From assembly GCA_001414485.1 (NCBI GenBank), contig LLEY01000027.1, positions 248,001-312,000 of the forward strand: 64,000 nt of DNA, read 5' to 3'. A model generated the notes under the pieces. That model saw only the letters and a list, made by a program, of their open reading frames with translations. It searched no databases and was not told the origin of the DNA. The stretch comes from Calycina herbarum (Eukaryota > Ascomycota > Leotiomycetes > Helotiales > Pezizellaceae). Shown here in pieces: positions 22,401-34,605 of this stretch; position 1 is the stretch's first letter; each line of letters starts with the position of its first letter. The translations under genes were made by a program, and so were the position numbers.

Positions 22401-22582
22401 TTAATGCTACGATGGAGGCGTTGAGTATGGATGAAGTGGTCCCTGTTGTAGGCAACACGACGAGCTATGTTGATGTGGGGGGTGCGTGGAGTGGGGGGTA
22501 TGCGATGCTTGCTGTGGAGGGGTGTAGAGAAGAAGATGGGGTCGGTGCTACGGTTGGGGAGTTTGTGATTTTGAAGGGTTGA
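19401..22582 (+). CDS. Secreted acid trehalase, GH65
   Basis: Three exons, 19401-19594, 19653-20935 and 21057-22582; 1000 residues, close to the usual length for fungal acid trehalases. The enzyme hydrolyses extracellular or vacuolar trehalose to two glucoses. A signal peptide (MRFLSSLSLFFLGFAAST, likely cut after IGA) begins the protein and many N-x-S/T sites are present. The N-terminal GH65 domain spans about residues 60-330; the catalytic (alpha/alpha)6 barrel includes GGLIFWDADYWMSPGLIL and DYEYHLNYDIAFN. By comparison with GH65 phosphorylases the glutamate in the EYH motif (residue 493) is the likely general acid; its codon is split by intron 2. Introns of 58 and 121 bp have GTAAGC and GTAAGA donors, the second with a TACTAAC branch site. 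The ATG at 19401 was chosen because it starts the signal peptide. Confidence 0.93.
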
Positions 22583-23743
22583 AGTTGGTTTTGTTTTTGG
22601 TTTTGTTTTGTTTTTATCTTCTTGAGGAAGGGGGAAGTTGTTGGTTTAGCTAGGCCAATGAGAGAGTTGGGGGAGGTGATATGATGGGATTATGAAAACG
22701 GGGCAGGCAGACAGGACGAACGATTTGGGATGGGAGTTTTTGGGATGATACCAATTTGTTTGCCCACTTTATTTCTCACTCATCAATCTACAAAAGAAAA
22801 CTCCTAATATAATTAATTACTTTGCTAAATATGTCCTTGACTCTTGACCCTCGAGTCTGTAACTTGCGAACTGCAAATCTAAGGATTCAGCGGATTCTCT
22901 CAATTTGGTCGTACAGCTCCCCGTTATCACCCTACAAACTCCGAGTTACAGACTTATTAGCGACCCGTAATCTAGTATTACCCGCGCTATCCCACGGAAT
23001 GTTCCGGGTATCCCTCGGATAACCTCGAGGAACTTGAGCGGTGTGAGAAAAGTGTCGGTGATTCGGAAATTTGAAAAATGGCGGATTCTGATGTGTTCAA
23101 GGACGGAACAACTGAAGAGTGAATAGATGGTTACTTATTTTAGGAGGTGAGTGAGAAAATGAGAGTCGCGAGGTGTCTCATAAATTAAGGTTCTGAGGGA
23201 GAAAAGTCAGGGATACTCGATCAAGTTTCTTCTCTCTTTTTGAGTTTCTGGAAATGGAAATGAGAAGGAGAATGAAGTGGTGATTTTGCGACGTGGGAGA
23301 GAATGAGAGGAAGATGGAGGGGTAGGTTTTTAGCAAGTCGAACTCGATGGGGATACGTACCGGTAGTTGGTTCTTGGGTAGATCCTAGGCGCTTTGATAA
23401 ATAATAAATAAGACAATTGAGCTTTGACGAGAATACTAGATGGTACGTTGTTGACCTGCCTCATCGATGACGAGTGGAAGGTGAGAAGTTGAAGTTATAG
23501 CTCTTAGGCATCCTATACCGGGCGTCTTATTTTTGAAAACAACTGGAATGTAGGTTGGGGAAGAGTTAATAGTCTCTTGAGTGACAATGATGAGAAGAAG
23601 ACAACGGCTTTCTGATTTCTAGCTCTCTAAATTCTAAAATTATTCATCAAACTCGAAAAAATGCTCGCTATTCTCGCGACAGAAAACAAGGTCGCTGGTA
23701 AAAAAAGCTGAAGAACAGAAAACCAAGAACACAACGAGACCAT
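22583..23743. other. Intergenic between convergent genes
   Basis: Both flanking genes end here. I see no conserved frame and no clear repeat; the stretch is AG-rich on the plus strand. Confidence 0.4.
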
Positions 23744-25382
23744 TCAACCCTCCTTCAAAATCCTCTGCAAAACACCTCTTACCAACTCCAAATCCCTTTC
23801 AACATCAACCCTCCAAGTACTAACTGCAATCCTCACCGCACTCTCACCCTGCCATTTCGTCCCAGAAACATACACCTTCCTCGTATCATTGATCCTCTTC
23901 ACCAACTCCTCATTAAGCTTCTGATCTTTCGCTCTGAAAATCACAATAATATGCGTCTGTTCAAAAGCCGGTCGTTCAATCGGAGTATTCGTCCCAGTAG
24001 GTTGAGGACTAGAAAGCGAATAATGATGACTAGGCGTAACATTAGCTGGAGCAGGTGGAGGTCCTTGAGCAAGAAGCTCGTAGCCGAGACTACTATCTAT
24101 GAAAGCTGATATGGAACGTGCAAGTCTGACTTGACGGGCGAACATTTCTGCTAGACCGTTACGTCCGTAGGCAAGGAGGACGGAGTATACAGGTAGAGCT
24201 CTGAAACGACGAGAGTTTTCGAGTCCGATGTTTAGGGGCGAGGGGATTGAGGAAGGGCCGATTGAGAGGTATGCTGCGTTCGCGTTTTGGAAGACGGAGA
24301 ACATGGTTTTGGGGAAACGGGTAAAGAATACTCCGCAGTCGTAGGGGACGTTTAGCATCTTGTGGCAGTCTCCCGCAATTGAATCAGCGAGTTCGAGACC
24401 GGAAGCGGAGAGGATTAGGGTTTGGAATTCGGGAGTTGGTGGGAGGCATCTTGCAAAGAGACCGAAGGCTCCGTCGGCATGGAGCCATGCACCGTAGGTA
24501 TCACATAATTCTCTGATCTTTCGAAGGTTTGCTATCCCGTCGGTAGCAAATCGACCTGTGTTGACTTCTCCAGCGCTCAAAGCGACGATACTGACAACTC
24601 CCTCCGAGGAACGCTTCAACTCGGTTTCCAAAAGCTGCATGTCTAATCGCCACGGCTCGTCTTTGCTGAAGGGAAGGTCTTTCACGGAAGATCTTCCAAG
24701 ACCAACTACACTTGCAGCTTTATATAGCGAGGAGTGACCCATTGTGGTCAAAACCTGAATCTCTTTGATGCCAGCCTTTGAACAAGCGGCCAAGAGGCCT
24801 AGCTCTCCAACTTCGGACTTTTCTCCAGCTGCTTGAAGTCGAGAATTGATAATTGCTTCCCTTCCGCAGGCCAAACCTAATATGTTTCCGGCAGTGGCGC
24901 CGGTGGTAAACGTTCTTCCACCCCATGGGTCCCCCAGATTCAGGAGCTCAGAAATCATGTTCAACGCCCTGTCCTCAACTATGGTACTAACGCTCTGATC
25001 TGGTAAATGTACATGAACATTTTGATCGAACGCTGTTCGGAATCAGTATTGTCACTTCCAAGCATATCTGAGAAGGAAACAGAGTCTCGACCCCCCAGAA
25101 AGACCCACCTGTGACTATGTTATCTGCCACCTCAGCAATTGGAAACACTCCTCCAATGACAAAACCATAGTAATTGGCCGAAGTTTTTGGTCCATTAAAC
25201 CCAGGACAAATATCCGTGATCAAGTGATCTCGTGTTGACTCCTCTCCAAGCCCGGACACAGGCAGGGAAGCGGGCAGTGACTGGGTAGCTTTCACAATGG
25301 CTGATGGGGCCGGAAGCGCATCACTTGGTGTTTCTCCGAGTGCAGCTCGGATTTTCGTGTAGGACGAAGTTACAAAGGCCAT
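23744..25382 (-). CDS. PLP-dependent group II amino-acid decarboxylase
   Basis: Two exons on the minus strand, 25382-25109 and 25032-23744; 520 residues; the 76-bp intron starts GTGGGT and ends ACAG. Landmarks of the group II fold are the substrate-side phrase NYYGFVIGG, GGRTFTTGATAGNILGLACG, the cofactor aspartate in WLHADGAFGLFAR, and the PLP lysine in DSIAGDCHKMLNVPYDCG. The HxDGA...HK arrangement fits aromatic-L-amino-acid, tyrosine or diaminobutyrate decarboxylases, but the exact substrate cannot be read from the sequence. No targeting signal is obvious, so it is probably cytosolic. Its 5' neighbour on the other strand is the LaeA-like methyltransferase 2.5 kb away; a functional link is only a possibility. 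Confidence 0.88.
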
Positions 25383-27867
25383 CGTTCTGTAGGACCGGGT
25401 TATATATGTCCTAGTGATTGGGTCTTCAGGACGAATCCGAGGTGCGTGGGGGTATCGAGTAGTCTTTGGCTTGAACTGTGCTTGGAGGTGTGTAAACAGC
25501 CTATGCAGATGGCGTGACCGCTTCCCTGTGATGCTCTCGTGATGAGTCGTCGGGGTTTGAAGATATAAAATGAAGTTGAGTCAGTAATTTGCAATACCCC
25601 GTGTGGTTCTGACTCGTCATAAATTTGGTGATAAGGTTAGTCATGCCCCATATTTTAATATTCCGTGTTTTATAGATGACTTCCCTTTCGGGCCGTGGAG
25701 GCGGAAGCGGAGGAAGCGGAGGCGGGCAGATTTTTACTCTCCCCCCCTTAATTGTCTGTAGATCGCACAGACATTTTTGCACCTGACAGCAATACCAGGG
25801 GAGTATGTTTTTCGTCTCTTCTCTCAAACCAACCTTAGCCAATCCAAGACTGTTCCGCCGAGAGCCAGCTAGTGCGACTTTTTATATACAGGGTTAGTCG
25901 GAGATATTGACGACTTTAACACTTTCAGGCAGGCAAGTCTCTCACAACGGCTCATTCAAAGAGGCTCCATGAGTACCTGAGTACGAGAGTCACCGCCATC
26001 TCCCTATTTCCTTTCAACCTCCACGAAACTTGCTCTTATGAACTTGGGAAGAGACGGGATGCAGGTACCTACGAAGTCCTGTCGGGTCTTTACGCCTCTT
26101 GATTGTGATTACCGGTGCAGCCGGCAGCAGTAGTGGGAGCGTGAGACTCGCCGTGACCACGTTTGCAGGAAAGGTCAAGGGAAAGGAGCCAAACAATTCA
26201 AGGACCCGTTCCAAATGGTGATGATCTCTCGTGGACCACTGCTGTATCCGTAGCCTTCACCCGAGCGAGCTTCAAGATGTGTGGAAACTACATGGTTCGC
26301 TTTGGGTCGGTCGTTGAATTGGGGAAGTGATTCGAAATGCGTTTACCAGGAAGAGAAGAAGCCTGCTCGCCTCGTTGCAGCAGTATGCAACCGTTTCGTC
26401 AGCAACCCCAAGCAACTCTGTCCTCTCACAGGCTGTGTCGGTCGCATACAATTCCGCATCCAGGTCGTACAATACATTGGAACCGGGCTCGATTGCTTGT
26501 CTCCGTCGCAATGGCTTTTGCTGACCGCTGCAACACTGCGGCGCTGATATAGGTACCGGTAGTTGAATACGCCCGGCGGAAAGATTGTAAGTGAACGTTT
26601 CAAGAAGCTAACCAAGATACGAGGACAAAGAACCAATGAAAGACACGAATCACAACTTAAGAGAGCAGATATCGTTGATTTGCCTGGTTCTCAGGTAACG
26701 TTGGTCTTTTCGTCTCAATTTTTCGAATCTGCTGGCACCGGAACGATCATTGTCCGATTTCGAAATCGTCTCCCTTGTAGAAAGAATTGAGAGAGATGCA
26801 GCAAATGCGAAGCTAGAAAAATGTATCACGGAAAATTGTAGGCGAGACTCTGGGTCTGCAGATGGGCTCCTTTGGGTTTCCATGCAGACCTGCAGATGCA
26901 GTCGGATGCAGTCAGATGCCAGCCAGCTTTGGGTCGGGAAGGAGTGACCTTCTCTATTCAGCGGGGATTTTGGCGGTATCTCGCAGCAGCTTTGCAGAGG
27001 CAGTGTAGCATATCGCATATCCACAGGTTCCATTTCCTTTAGACAACCTTTCCAAGGAAAGCTGGACTGCGAAGCACGCAATCATATTATTGGAAGCTTG
27101 CCGCGGCGTTGATGTTTAACCTCAAGGCAACACGCAGCGTACTAGCGTTGACTTGACTTGGACATTCTGAGCCCGATCATCGCTTCCTGGCCGCGTCCAG
27201 TCTCAAGCATGCTCGATCTCCGCTTCACTTTTTATCTGGGGTTGTACTCCGTATACTTGTTGGAGCCTCCACCTGTTGTACGGAGTACGGAGGACACACC
27301 TGCTCCCCAGAGTCCCAGCCTACGGACCCAGCGAACGCCTCTCGTCCCGGAAATCCATCCCTTGCCAGGCACTACCACAATGCTGGGATTTTCTCGAGGT
27401 TGCTTTGAAATGCCCTCTCAAGAAGAAGTTCAAAGCTCGCCCGTCAGCCGCAGGGGCTTCTCTTTGGAAGCCCCCACAGGGTGTTCACCGTTGACCCGAC
27501 TGCGGTCGAAAACCCCAAGGTCGAAAACCCCCCCCTGGAAAAGTATACTCGAGTATACCAGCCCTGCTGCCCAGCTGCATTCCAGGTTCTCGATGATCCA
27601 CAATCCTCGTCCCACACACTCTCTGCTGCTTTCCTTCCACTTTGATAATAAATATGAGCTATCGCATCGCTGTGTGTCGTACGACTTGATCGACTTTTTT
27701 TTTGCAGCTGCATCCTTCGTTGCACCACAAATCTGCACAAATCTGCACAAATCAAGTGTATCCGCCGCCGTCCCAAAACTGCCATTCTTGATGGACAACC
27801 CGGAAAATCCTTCAACTACCGACGTCCGCGGTGTTTAAACTTGAGGCCTCATCGCGCGCGTAGACAG
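25383..27867. promoter_or_regulatory. 2.5-kb intergenic region between divergent genes
   Basis: No convincing gene is found. The region has normal GC content, many short direct repeats (GCAGATGCAGTCGGATGCAG near 26,890; triplicated CACAAATCTG near 27,730; doubled GTCGAAAACCCC near 27,510) and two exact TACGGAGTA palindromes in opposite orientation (27245-27253 and 27279-27287). A frame at 27158-27838 is open for 226 codons but has no conserved features and ends 30 bp before the methyltransferase start. A GC-rich GGAGGCGG-type repeat lies near 25,700. Confidence 0.4.
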
Positions 27868-29708
27868 ATGACATACCTTGACAGGTTTAAAACAAAAGCG
27901 AAGGAGCTGGAAAAAGCAGGTCGAAGAACACTTGAATCTTCCGGCTTCTATGTCGCACCCTTCAATATGCCCGTAACGAACTCTGCGCTGGACTCTCCCG
28001 CCGTCGGGATCGATACACCTATTGAGCCAGATGTACGTTCTCCTAAGCATTTGTCATTTTTCAAACAGGTCCAAGACTAACGAGGCGCAATGTAGTCTCC
28101 GTCCAAGGTCAACAGTCCATCAAATGAGAGGTAAGTGGCATTTTAACCTTTTCCCAGGAGACTGGAGACGATGTTGTACCACCAACAATGCTGTGCCGCT
28201 CCTGGCCCAACAGCCATCTCATCTGACATTTTCCATTTAGCCAAACAACACAATCCGTCACTGACAGCGTCTATGTGTTTCCCCAAGAAAATGGCAGAAC
28301 ATACCATGGTTATCGAGCTGGCAGTAATTATTCCGCTTCCACAACGCTCGAAATGCACCTAACAAACGTCTCCAGCTTACAACTTCCCAAATGACCACAA
28401 CGAAACTGATCGCCTCGATTTCCAATATGAGATTTTGAAATATTGCTTTCGGGACAAAAACTATTTTGCGCCACTGAATAATCCAAAAGAAATATTGGAC
28501 ATCGGTACAGGAACAGGACAATGGGCAATAGAGATGGGCGACGAGTTTCCCGACGCTTCAGTTCAGGCCACGGATCTCTCTCCCATCCAACCCAATTCAG
28601 TCCCGGAAAACGTGCAATTCTTCATCGACGATGCTGCAGAAGAGGACTGGGCGCTTCCACCAGCCTATTTTGATTACATCCATACTCGAGTACTACTCGG
28701 CTGCTTCGAGGACTTTCGCGACATCATCAAAAGAGCATTCTACTACACGAAACCCGGTGGGTATATGGAAAGTCAGGAAATAATGTCGACATTGTATTGC
28801 GATGACGGAACAATGCCACCTGACTGGCCATTTCTGGAATGGAACAGGTATCTTGACGACGCCGCTATGTCTGCGGATCGACCCATGAGAATCGCGAACA
28901 AGATGAAGAGATGGTATGAACAAGCGGGCTTCGTGGATGTTCAGGAAAAGGTCTTCAAACTGCCAGTCAATCCATGGCCAAGGGATCCGCACTTGAAGAC
29001 ATTAGGGAAGATGCAAGAAGCCAACTGGCTCGCCGGTTTGAATGCAATTAGCATGGGATTGTTCTCTCGAGTTTTTGGGTGGAACAAAACCGAGATTGAA
29101 GTAGGCTTTTTCGTCGGCAGAGTAAAGTTTCTTGGTACTGACTTCAGCAGGTATATCTTGTCAACGTGCGAAAATCGATATCCAACAAACGAGTCCACGC
29201 CTACAATCGAATTTTCGTAGTATGGGGTCGGAAACCCACCGACGAAGAAGTCGTGGCCAAAAAAGCGGAAGCAGAGGCACGATCCGGGACAGCCATTCCT
29301 AGTTTTCCTAGTTCAACCAGAACTGCCGCTACCACTGCCGCTACCGAAAATATTGAAAAGCCAAGCGATCGAGTGGTTGGCCACGAATTACCAGCAAAGG
29401 AAGAAGTAGGTTCACCACTTGGAACTGCCGTTCCCACCTTGACAGACTCTCTACAAGACACTGCGCCTGTACAAACGAACTCTCGACCTGGTACTGCCGT
29501 GCCTGATTCTTCTAGCAGCGCCAAAGGTAAAAATATCGAAGGGACAAGCGAGAAGGGACCCGAGGAAGAAGCAAGCTCTGTGCCAGATACTACAGTTTCT
29601 CCTCCCGCAGACTCTGCGAGGGAAGATTCGAGCGAACGCGTGTTCAGTTCAATGTCCTTGAATGACCCCTTGCCTGAGGATGAATCTCCCGCGGAGAAAA
29701 AGATATGA
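27868..29708 (+). CDS. LaeA-like SAM-dependent methyltransferase with Ser/Thr-rich tail
   Basis: Five exons: 27868-28032, 28096-28130, 28241-28323, 28376-29100 and 29151-29708; 521 residues. After a short variable N-terminus comes RTYHGYRAGTYNFPNDHNE, typical of the LaeA-type family, then motif I EILDIGTGTGQWAIEMGDEF, ATDLSPIQP, DYIHTRVLLGCFED, PGGYMESQE and the C-terminal phrase VYLVNVRKS with RIFVVWGRKP. Residues from about 375 on form a low-complexity Ser/Thr/Pro/Glu tail with three spaced GTAxP repeats (SGTAIPSFP, LGTAVPTLT, PGTAVPDSS). LaeA homologues act on secondary metabolism, but this is a large family and most members have no known target. Introns are 50-109 bp; the last is GTAGGC...CAG. 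Confidence 0.85.
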
Positions 29709-30242
29709 TGATAACTTGATAAGACGGACAGAACGGCAAAACGAGAAATAAAAATGAACACAGGGAAACCGAAGGAATTCTCTTATATTCGCATAGCGAG
29801 GGCGTAACATTGCATTATGTATTTGGGCTAGGGAGGCGTGTTGGTGTATTATGGATAGAGAAAAGGCCAGATCACTCTCGGGGGTAACTTTAGGACTTGA
29901 TAGGTAGGAGAGCTGTACGTCTCTCGTATGATATGATGATTGAAAATCGATTATCATTCTTTGCACTTTTGGCTGTGTTGAATTTGTGTTTGATGGAAGA
30001 ACTTTCTTACAGGTGGTAGACTCGATGAATTGCTAACTTTAGCTGGTGACGGAGAATCTGGGTTTGAAAGAAGTACGCAACATAATACATTTCCAAAGGT
30101 CTTGCCTTTTCCAGTACAGAACTTAGACTGACAAACTCAAGTGTTTGGAAGAACCTACGAAGATTTCCGCCCACCATATCAACGATTTGACAGACGTACT
30201 CCTTGGTATTTCATCCCAAGATCCAAACATACTCGAGTGTTC
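29709..30242. other. Intergenic between convergent genes
   Basis: No gene or repeat is seen; it probably contains the two 3' UTRs. Confidence 0.4.
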
Positions 30243-31479
30243 TTAAACTCGGTGGTATCTGCATCGATGGCAGGCTTGTAAACCACATTGCTCACACAAG
30301 AGAACAAAATGCGGCATTACTTCCCAACACACATGACAGACATGTCGGCCATCAAGACGTCCCCATCTTAGCTCTCGATCGCAGTCCAAGTGCGCATCTA
30401 TATTTTCTCGAGCAGCTTGGGCAATCCTCTGATCTTCGGCCATGAAATCGGCCGGGAGCCTGTCATTGCCTTCAATGAGGTCTCTCTCGTCATTCCATAG
30501 CTCGCAATTACAGGTTCGCCATTCTGCGCCACATGCATAGCAGAATTCATAACCGCAACGACAGCTATCACATATTAGATAGGGTTCCAGAAAGGAGGAA
30601 CACATACTTCATGTGAACACAACCATAATTCTTCTGAATCAGCGCATGACATTCCTTGCACCTCTTCCAACCGTTTTTCTCGGCGGCCTCCAATAGTTCT
30701 CGCAAGACTGGATCATCCGGACACTCCCCTCCATGAGCTGAGGCCTTGCAGATTGTGCAAGTTACAGCGCCGCACTTTCCACATTTCGCTTCTTCCTCCG
30801 CTCGGTTGACCTTCTCGACCGGTATGAAAGCCGCACATTCGCACTTGGAGCAGTAAACTCTCTTCGAATGAGGAGTTCCAAATTCGATTTCCTTCTCCCG
30901 GTATTGACGTATCTTCTTTGCTCCAAAGTTGACTGATATTTCCTCCGGTGGGATAGGCTTCTCACATTCACAGCAACAAGGTGGGAACATGGTCTCGTCT
31001 CTCAAGCATTTGTCGACGAGCTCCCGAATACATCCATTGCAGAAGACGTGACCACAGGGTGCTGTAACGACATGTAGGAAGAAAAGGTTTTCGTCAAGAC
31101 AGAGGGCGCATGTTTTATCTGTTCTCGCGAATGGATGTGGTTTTTTGAGGATGTCGTTATTTGGGTCTTGAGCGTCAATGGGCGCCGCGACATTAAGCTC
31201 TGTGAATTCCTCGAACAATTGTTCTTCGGGGTCTGTTTCGCCATCCTCGTCTCCGTTTCTCTCCAATTCTTCGACTTCCTGATATCGCACTAATAACTTG
31301 CTTATCCGTCGATCTTGGAGGATGACGGCCTCGAGTTGTAGCTCTTCGAGGTAGACTTCTAGGGCGACACGTGAATCTGCGGAGTGTACTGGGTCTTGTG
31401 TATCTAGGAGCTCTTGAATATCGGCGATTCGACATTGGATCGTTGTCAACTCAGTTGCGTCGTCGTCTCTGGTCGCCAT
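30243..31479 (-). CDS. RBR-type E3 ubiquitin ligase
   Basis: Two exons on the minus strand, 31479-30608 and 30564-30243; 397 residues; the 43-bp intron starts GTATGT and ends ATAG. After an acidic N-terminal region come RING1 (CALCLDENLFFLHV, then CGHVFCNGCI and CCCECEKPI), the IBR domain (VYCSKCECAAFIP, KCGKCGAVTCTIC) and RING2 (KRCKECHALIQKNYGCVHM, then NCRCGYEFCYACG split by the intron). In HHARI the cysteine of the GC-x-HM motif accepts ubiquitin; its equivalent here is Cys287. A further cysteine cluster (HVCHVCWEV, LCEQCGLQACHRC) ends the protein. The architecture occurs widely in filamentous fungi; substrates are unknown. Confidence 0.9.
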
Positions 31480-32637
31480 TGTGTTTGTACTTGTTTAGAT
31501 GAGACTTAATCTTACAAGATTGAAGGCGGGGTTGAGATATGGAATTGGCATCGAAGCATCCGGGTATAGAAAGAAGCAACTTGCTAGCGCGGTTCGCGTG
31601 ACGTATGAGTGACTTGATTGGTTAGTGTTTGCAACATAGAGTTGACTTATTCACTTTCACAGGACACCGCTACTCCGATTCTCTGTCGCGGGTAAAACTA
31701 TTCCACGATAGTAAATCTAAGCATGATTACCTTTCTTCGGTCTTCGCCCTCATTTCTATTCGAACAACTTTGTAAATGTCCCGCTCATCGTTCTATGTAC
31801 ACCAATAGCTTGACAATTGTTCCAGAAGTACTAGAATAAATTACGTACCTTTATTGTTTCATAAGGCCTAGGAGAACAAAGAGCAGCCAAAGTTACCTAT
31901 TCCAATTCGTACGCAATAATTTCGATTGCTTTTGGGCTTTTGAATTGAGGGAAGGGAGCTGAGAGGAATGTGAGAAGAGGTAAATAAGAATAGGATGAAA
32001 ATGAGAAGAGGTAGGTAATGAAGCATAGAGAGGAGTATGAATACGACAAGTAAGAAGTTTCAACTCATAAAGTGTTATTTACTTCCGCTTTTTGGACGAA
32101 AAATATGTGATATGTGACTGGCAAAACCCCAGCTCATTTGGGTGGGTCCTCCCCACCCACACATACCTACCTACATTGGGGGCTATCAATTGTTAAGTAT
32201 CAATTGTCAAGTAAGCTATCAGGTGTCAAGTAAGCTATCGGGTGTCAAGAACGCTATTAGGTGTTGAGTAAGCTGGATAAAAATTGGGGGCCAAAAACAG
32301 CGATGCGAGTAAGCCATCCATTGACCAGTAAGCGAGATAAAAATTTGTTGCAGATCGCAATTTATCTTCTCTTCTCCTGCTTCAAATCCTCATCCATGAC
32401 TCACTCTATCAGCTTCAACTCAAGAGAAATATCTCGTCACACTCCCACTTCTTCTTCCCTCGAATCATTCCATGAAAACAGCATTAGTAGATAGCCCCGC
32501 AATCGATCTAACCACAGAATCACAATCAGTCAAATCAAGAAAGAAAAACATCTCATTCATTCATTCCTCGACATAAACCCCTCCCCTCTCTTCCCACCCT
32601 TCATTTCTCTTTCCACCCGCCCCATCCAAGAAATCCA
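31480..32637. other. Intergenic with a short tandem array
   Basis: This is the promoter side of the RBR gene and the 3' side of the MFS gene. It holds a 19-bp degenerate tandem repeat (separate entry) but no gene. Small frames at 32,261-32,494 show no family features. Confidence 0.45.
32187..32276. repeat. Degenerate 19-bp tandem repeat, about 4.7 units
   Basis: Units at 32201-32219, 32220-32238, 32239-32257 and 32258-32276, preceded by a 14-bp partial unit, follow the pattern (C/T)(A/G)(A/G)(T/G)TGTCAAGTAAGCTAT with a few changes each. Confidence 0.85.
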
Positions 32638-34605
32638 TCAAACCCTGAACCTAAACCCCCTCTTCTCCCCCTCTATAACCCCAGAATTAATGGCTCCCTC
32701 CACAAAGATACCCTGATCCAATTTCTTGTTGAGTCTCATGAGGATCATACGTAGAGTGAGAGCAGAAAGCATAGCCATGAATGCCATCGCGCAGTTGACT
32801 ACCATTGCTACTACGTATCTTGGCTCTATTTCCGTTCGTATCAGCAAACCAAATCAACTCATCTTTCTTTCTTTCTCTTTCCAGAGAGTAAAAAGAATGA
32901 CTACAGGAAGAAAAAAACCTACTAGCACTATCACTATACATATAACTAGCATAAATACTACTAGTATTGCTAATGGCATTTATAAACGCCAGCGCAGCAG
33001 CTCTTTTCGCCGGTGGTCTGGGAAGGGAATTCGAAATCCAAGCGAGGGCGACGACATAACCTGTGTAGACGCCGGGAACCATAAGCATCATTGCTACATA
33101 TCGGGGTGCTGTCTTTATGGTTGCCGCTGCGAGTATGTAGGCGAATATCGCGAAGCAAAGGGGTATTGTTATGTGGAAGAAGCGTTCACCTGTTCGGTCT
33201 GTGGGGGTGTTAGTCTATATATTGAGAGAGGGGAGGGGAGGGGAGGGAAGAGGGAAAATTGGATTGCATACCGGCGTGCCACGAGTTGAGGAATGTCGTG
33301 ATGACTGCTAGGACGTAAGGCGGAACGGTTAAAAGCAAGGTATTGACATCGTTATACTTGAGACTCTTGACGACCGTCCTAACTTCCCATTAGCAAAATC
33401 CATTTCTCAAGGAATCAATATCACACACGGGAAGAAATTCGTCACCGTCCCACTCGCAACAATGCCAAAAAGCATAACCATAAGAACATAAGTCTTGATA
33501 TCCGAGAAAGCAAGTTTCAACCCTTCCTTGAAAGATTGGTGCTTAGCATCAACCCAATCTTCCTGTCCGATGTCTTCTTCCAATCTCCAGACTGCCAATT
33601 GTCTTTCTTCCTCGGTCAACCAGGTGGTGGTTCTGGGAAAGTCTGGGAGGATGAAGAATGCGGCTATAGCGATGCCCACAGTCACTGCTCCTTCGATGAT
33701 AAAAAGCCACCGCCAAGCTCGAAGACCATGGGCGCCGTCCATACCGGATTTTATTCCTGCTGCGATGAGGCCAGAAAAGGCGCCGCTGATCAGAGCGCCG
33801 GAGTAGAATACTGCGGTTCGGAAGCCGAGTTCTTTTCTGGTGTACCAACAGGAGAGATAGTAAAGACAGCCGGGCTGTGGAAGAAACAAATTAGCATATT
33901 CTCGTATGAAGTGATTGACGCCTTTTAACTTACGAAATAAGCGGCTTCTACAAATCCTAGCATGAAACGGCAAGCGATAAGCCCACCATAGTTTTGACAG
34001 CCAGCTGTTGCTGCTGAGATGATCCCCCAAACTACCATGCATACTGGAAGGTATATGGCTGGCTTGCCAATTTTGTTGAGGAATAGATTGGACGGTACTT
34101 GCATGAGGAGGTAACCTGTGTGGTTTTAGCATCTCGGTATATCAACATCAGGCAGTCTGAAAATGCATACCAACAAACAAAATCGAAACACTCGTCTGGA
34201 ACTCGGTCCCATTCAACTTCAAGTCTTTTTCAATACCTGCCAATTTGGCAGCTGCGATATTATTCTTCATTACCAGTCAGCATATGATTTGGTTTGCACT
34301 TTGACGACCATTCTTACCCTGTCTAGATAATTCATGATGTACATCAGAACAATCATGGGCATCAGTCTGATATCAAGCTTTCTCTTCAATCGAGATTCCA
34401 CTCCCAACCTCTCCTCAGGTGTCATCTTTCGAATGAATTCGGGAGCCTCAAATACTCTGGCAGCGAGTGCAGGTGGCAAGGTGGCAGTGTTGGATGACTT
34501 TTCATCATTGCTCTCAATCTGTTGAGTTCGTGCTTCCTCATCCGAAGCGGAATCAATTTTACCCACCACATCACCCTTCTTCTCATGGTGCAGAGTGGAA
34601 ACCAT
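32638..34605 (-). CDS. MFS permease, allantoate/nicotinate (ACS) family
   Basis: Seven exons on the minus strand: 34605-34318, 34264-34171, 34115-33934, 33874-33429, 33378-33272, 33198-32923 and 32825-32638; 526 residues. The protein has a charged N-terminal tail, then RLMPMIVLMYIMNYLDR (helix 1), GYLLMQVPSNLFL with a G-x-P-type loop, RFMLGFVEAAYFPGCLYYL, and RTAVFYSGALISGAFSGLI, followed by the second helix bundle. This is the anion:cation symporter family of fungi (Dal5, Tna1, Vht1-like), which imports organic anions, vitamins or allantoate by proton symport. The exact substrate cannot be told from the sequence. All junctions keep phase with GT donors. The ATG at 34605 is in an ACCATGG-like context on its own strand. 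Confidence 0.88.

Noticed and set aside
27158..27838. 226-codon open frame upstream of the methyltransferase gene
   Set aside because: No conserved motif, starts with a non-ATG-supported context in a region of short repeats, and lies in the methyltransferase promoter; a GC-rich chance frame is more likely.
16102..31479. Biosynthetic gene cluster
   Set aside because: No polyketide, peptide or terpene synthase backbone is present, and housekeeping genes are interspersed.
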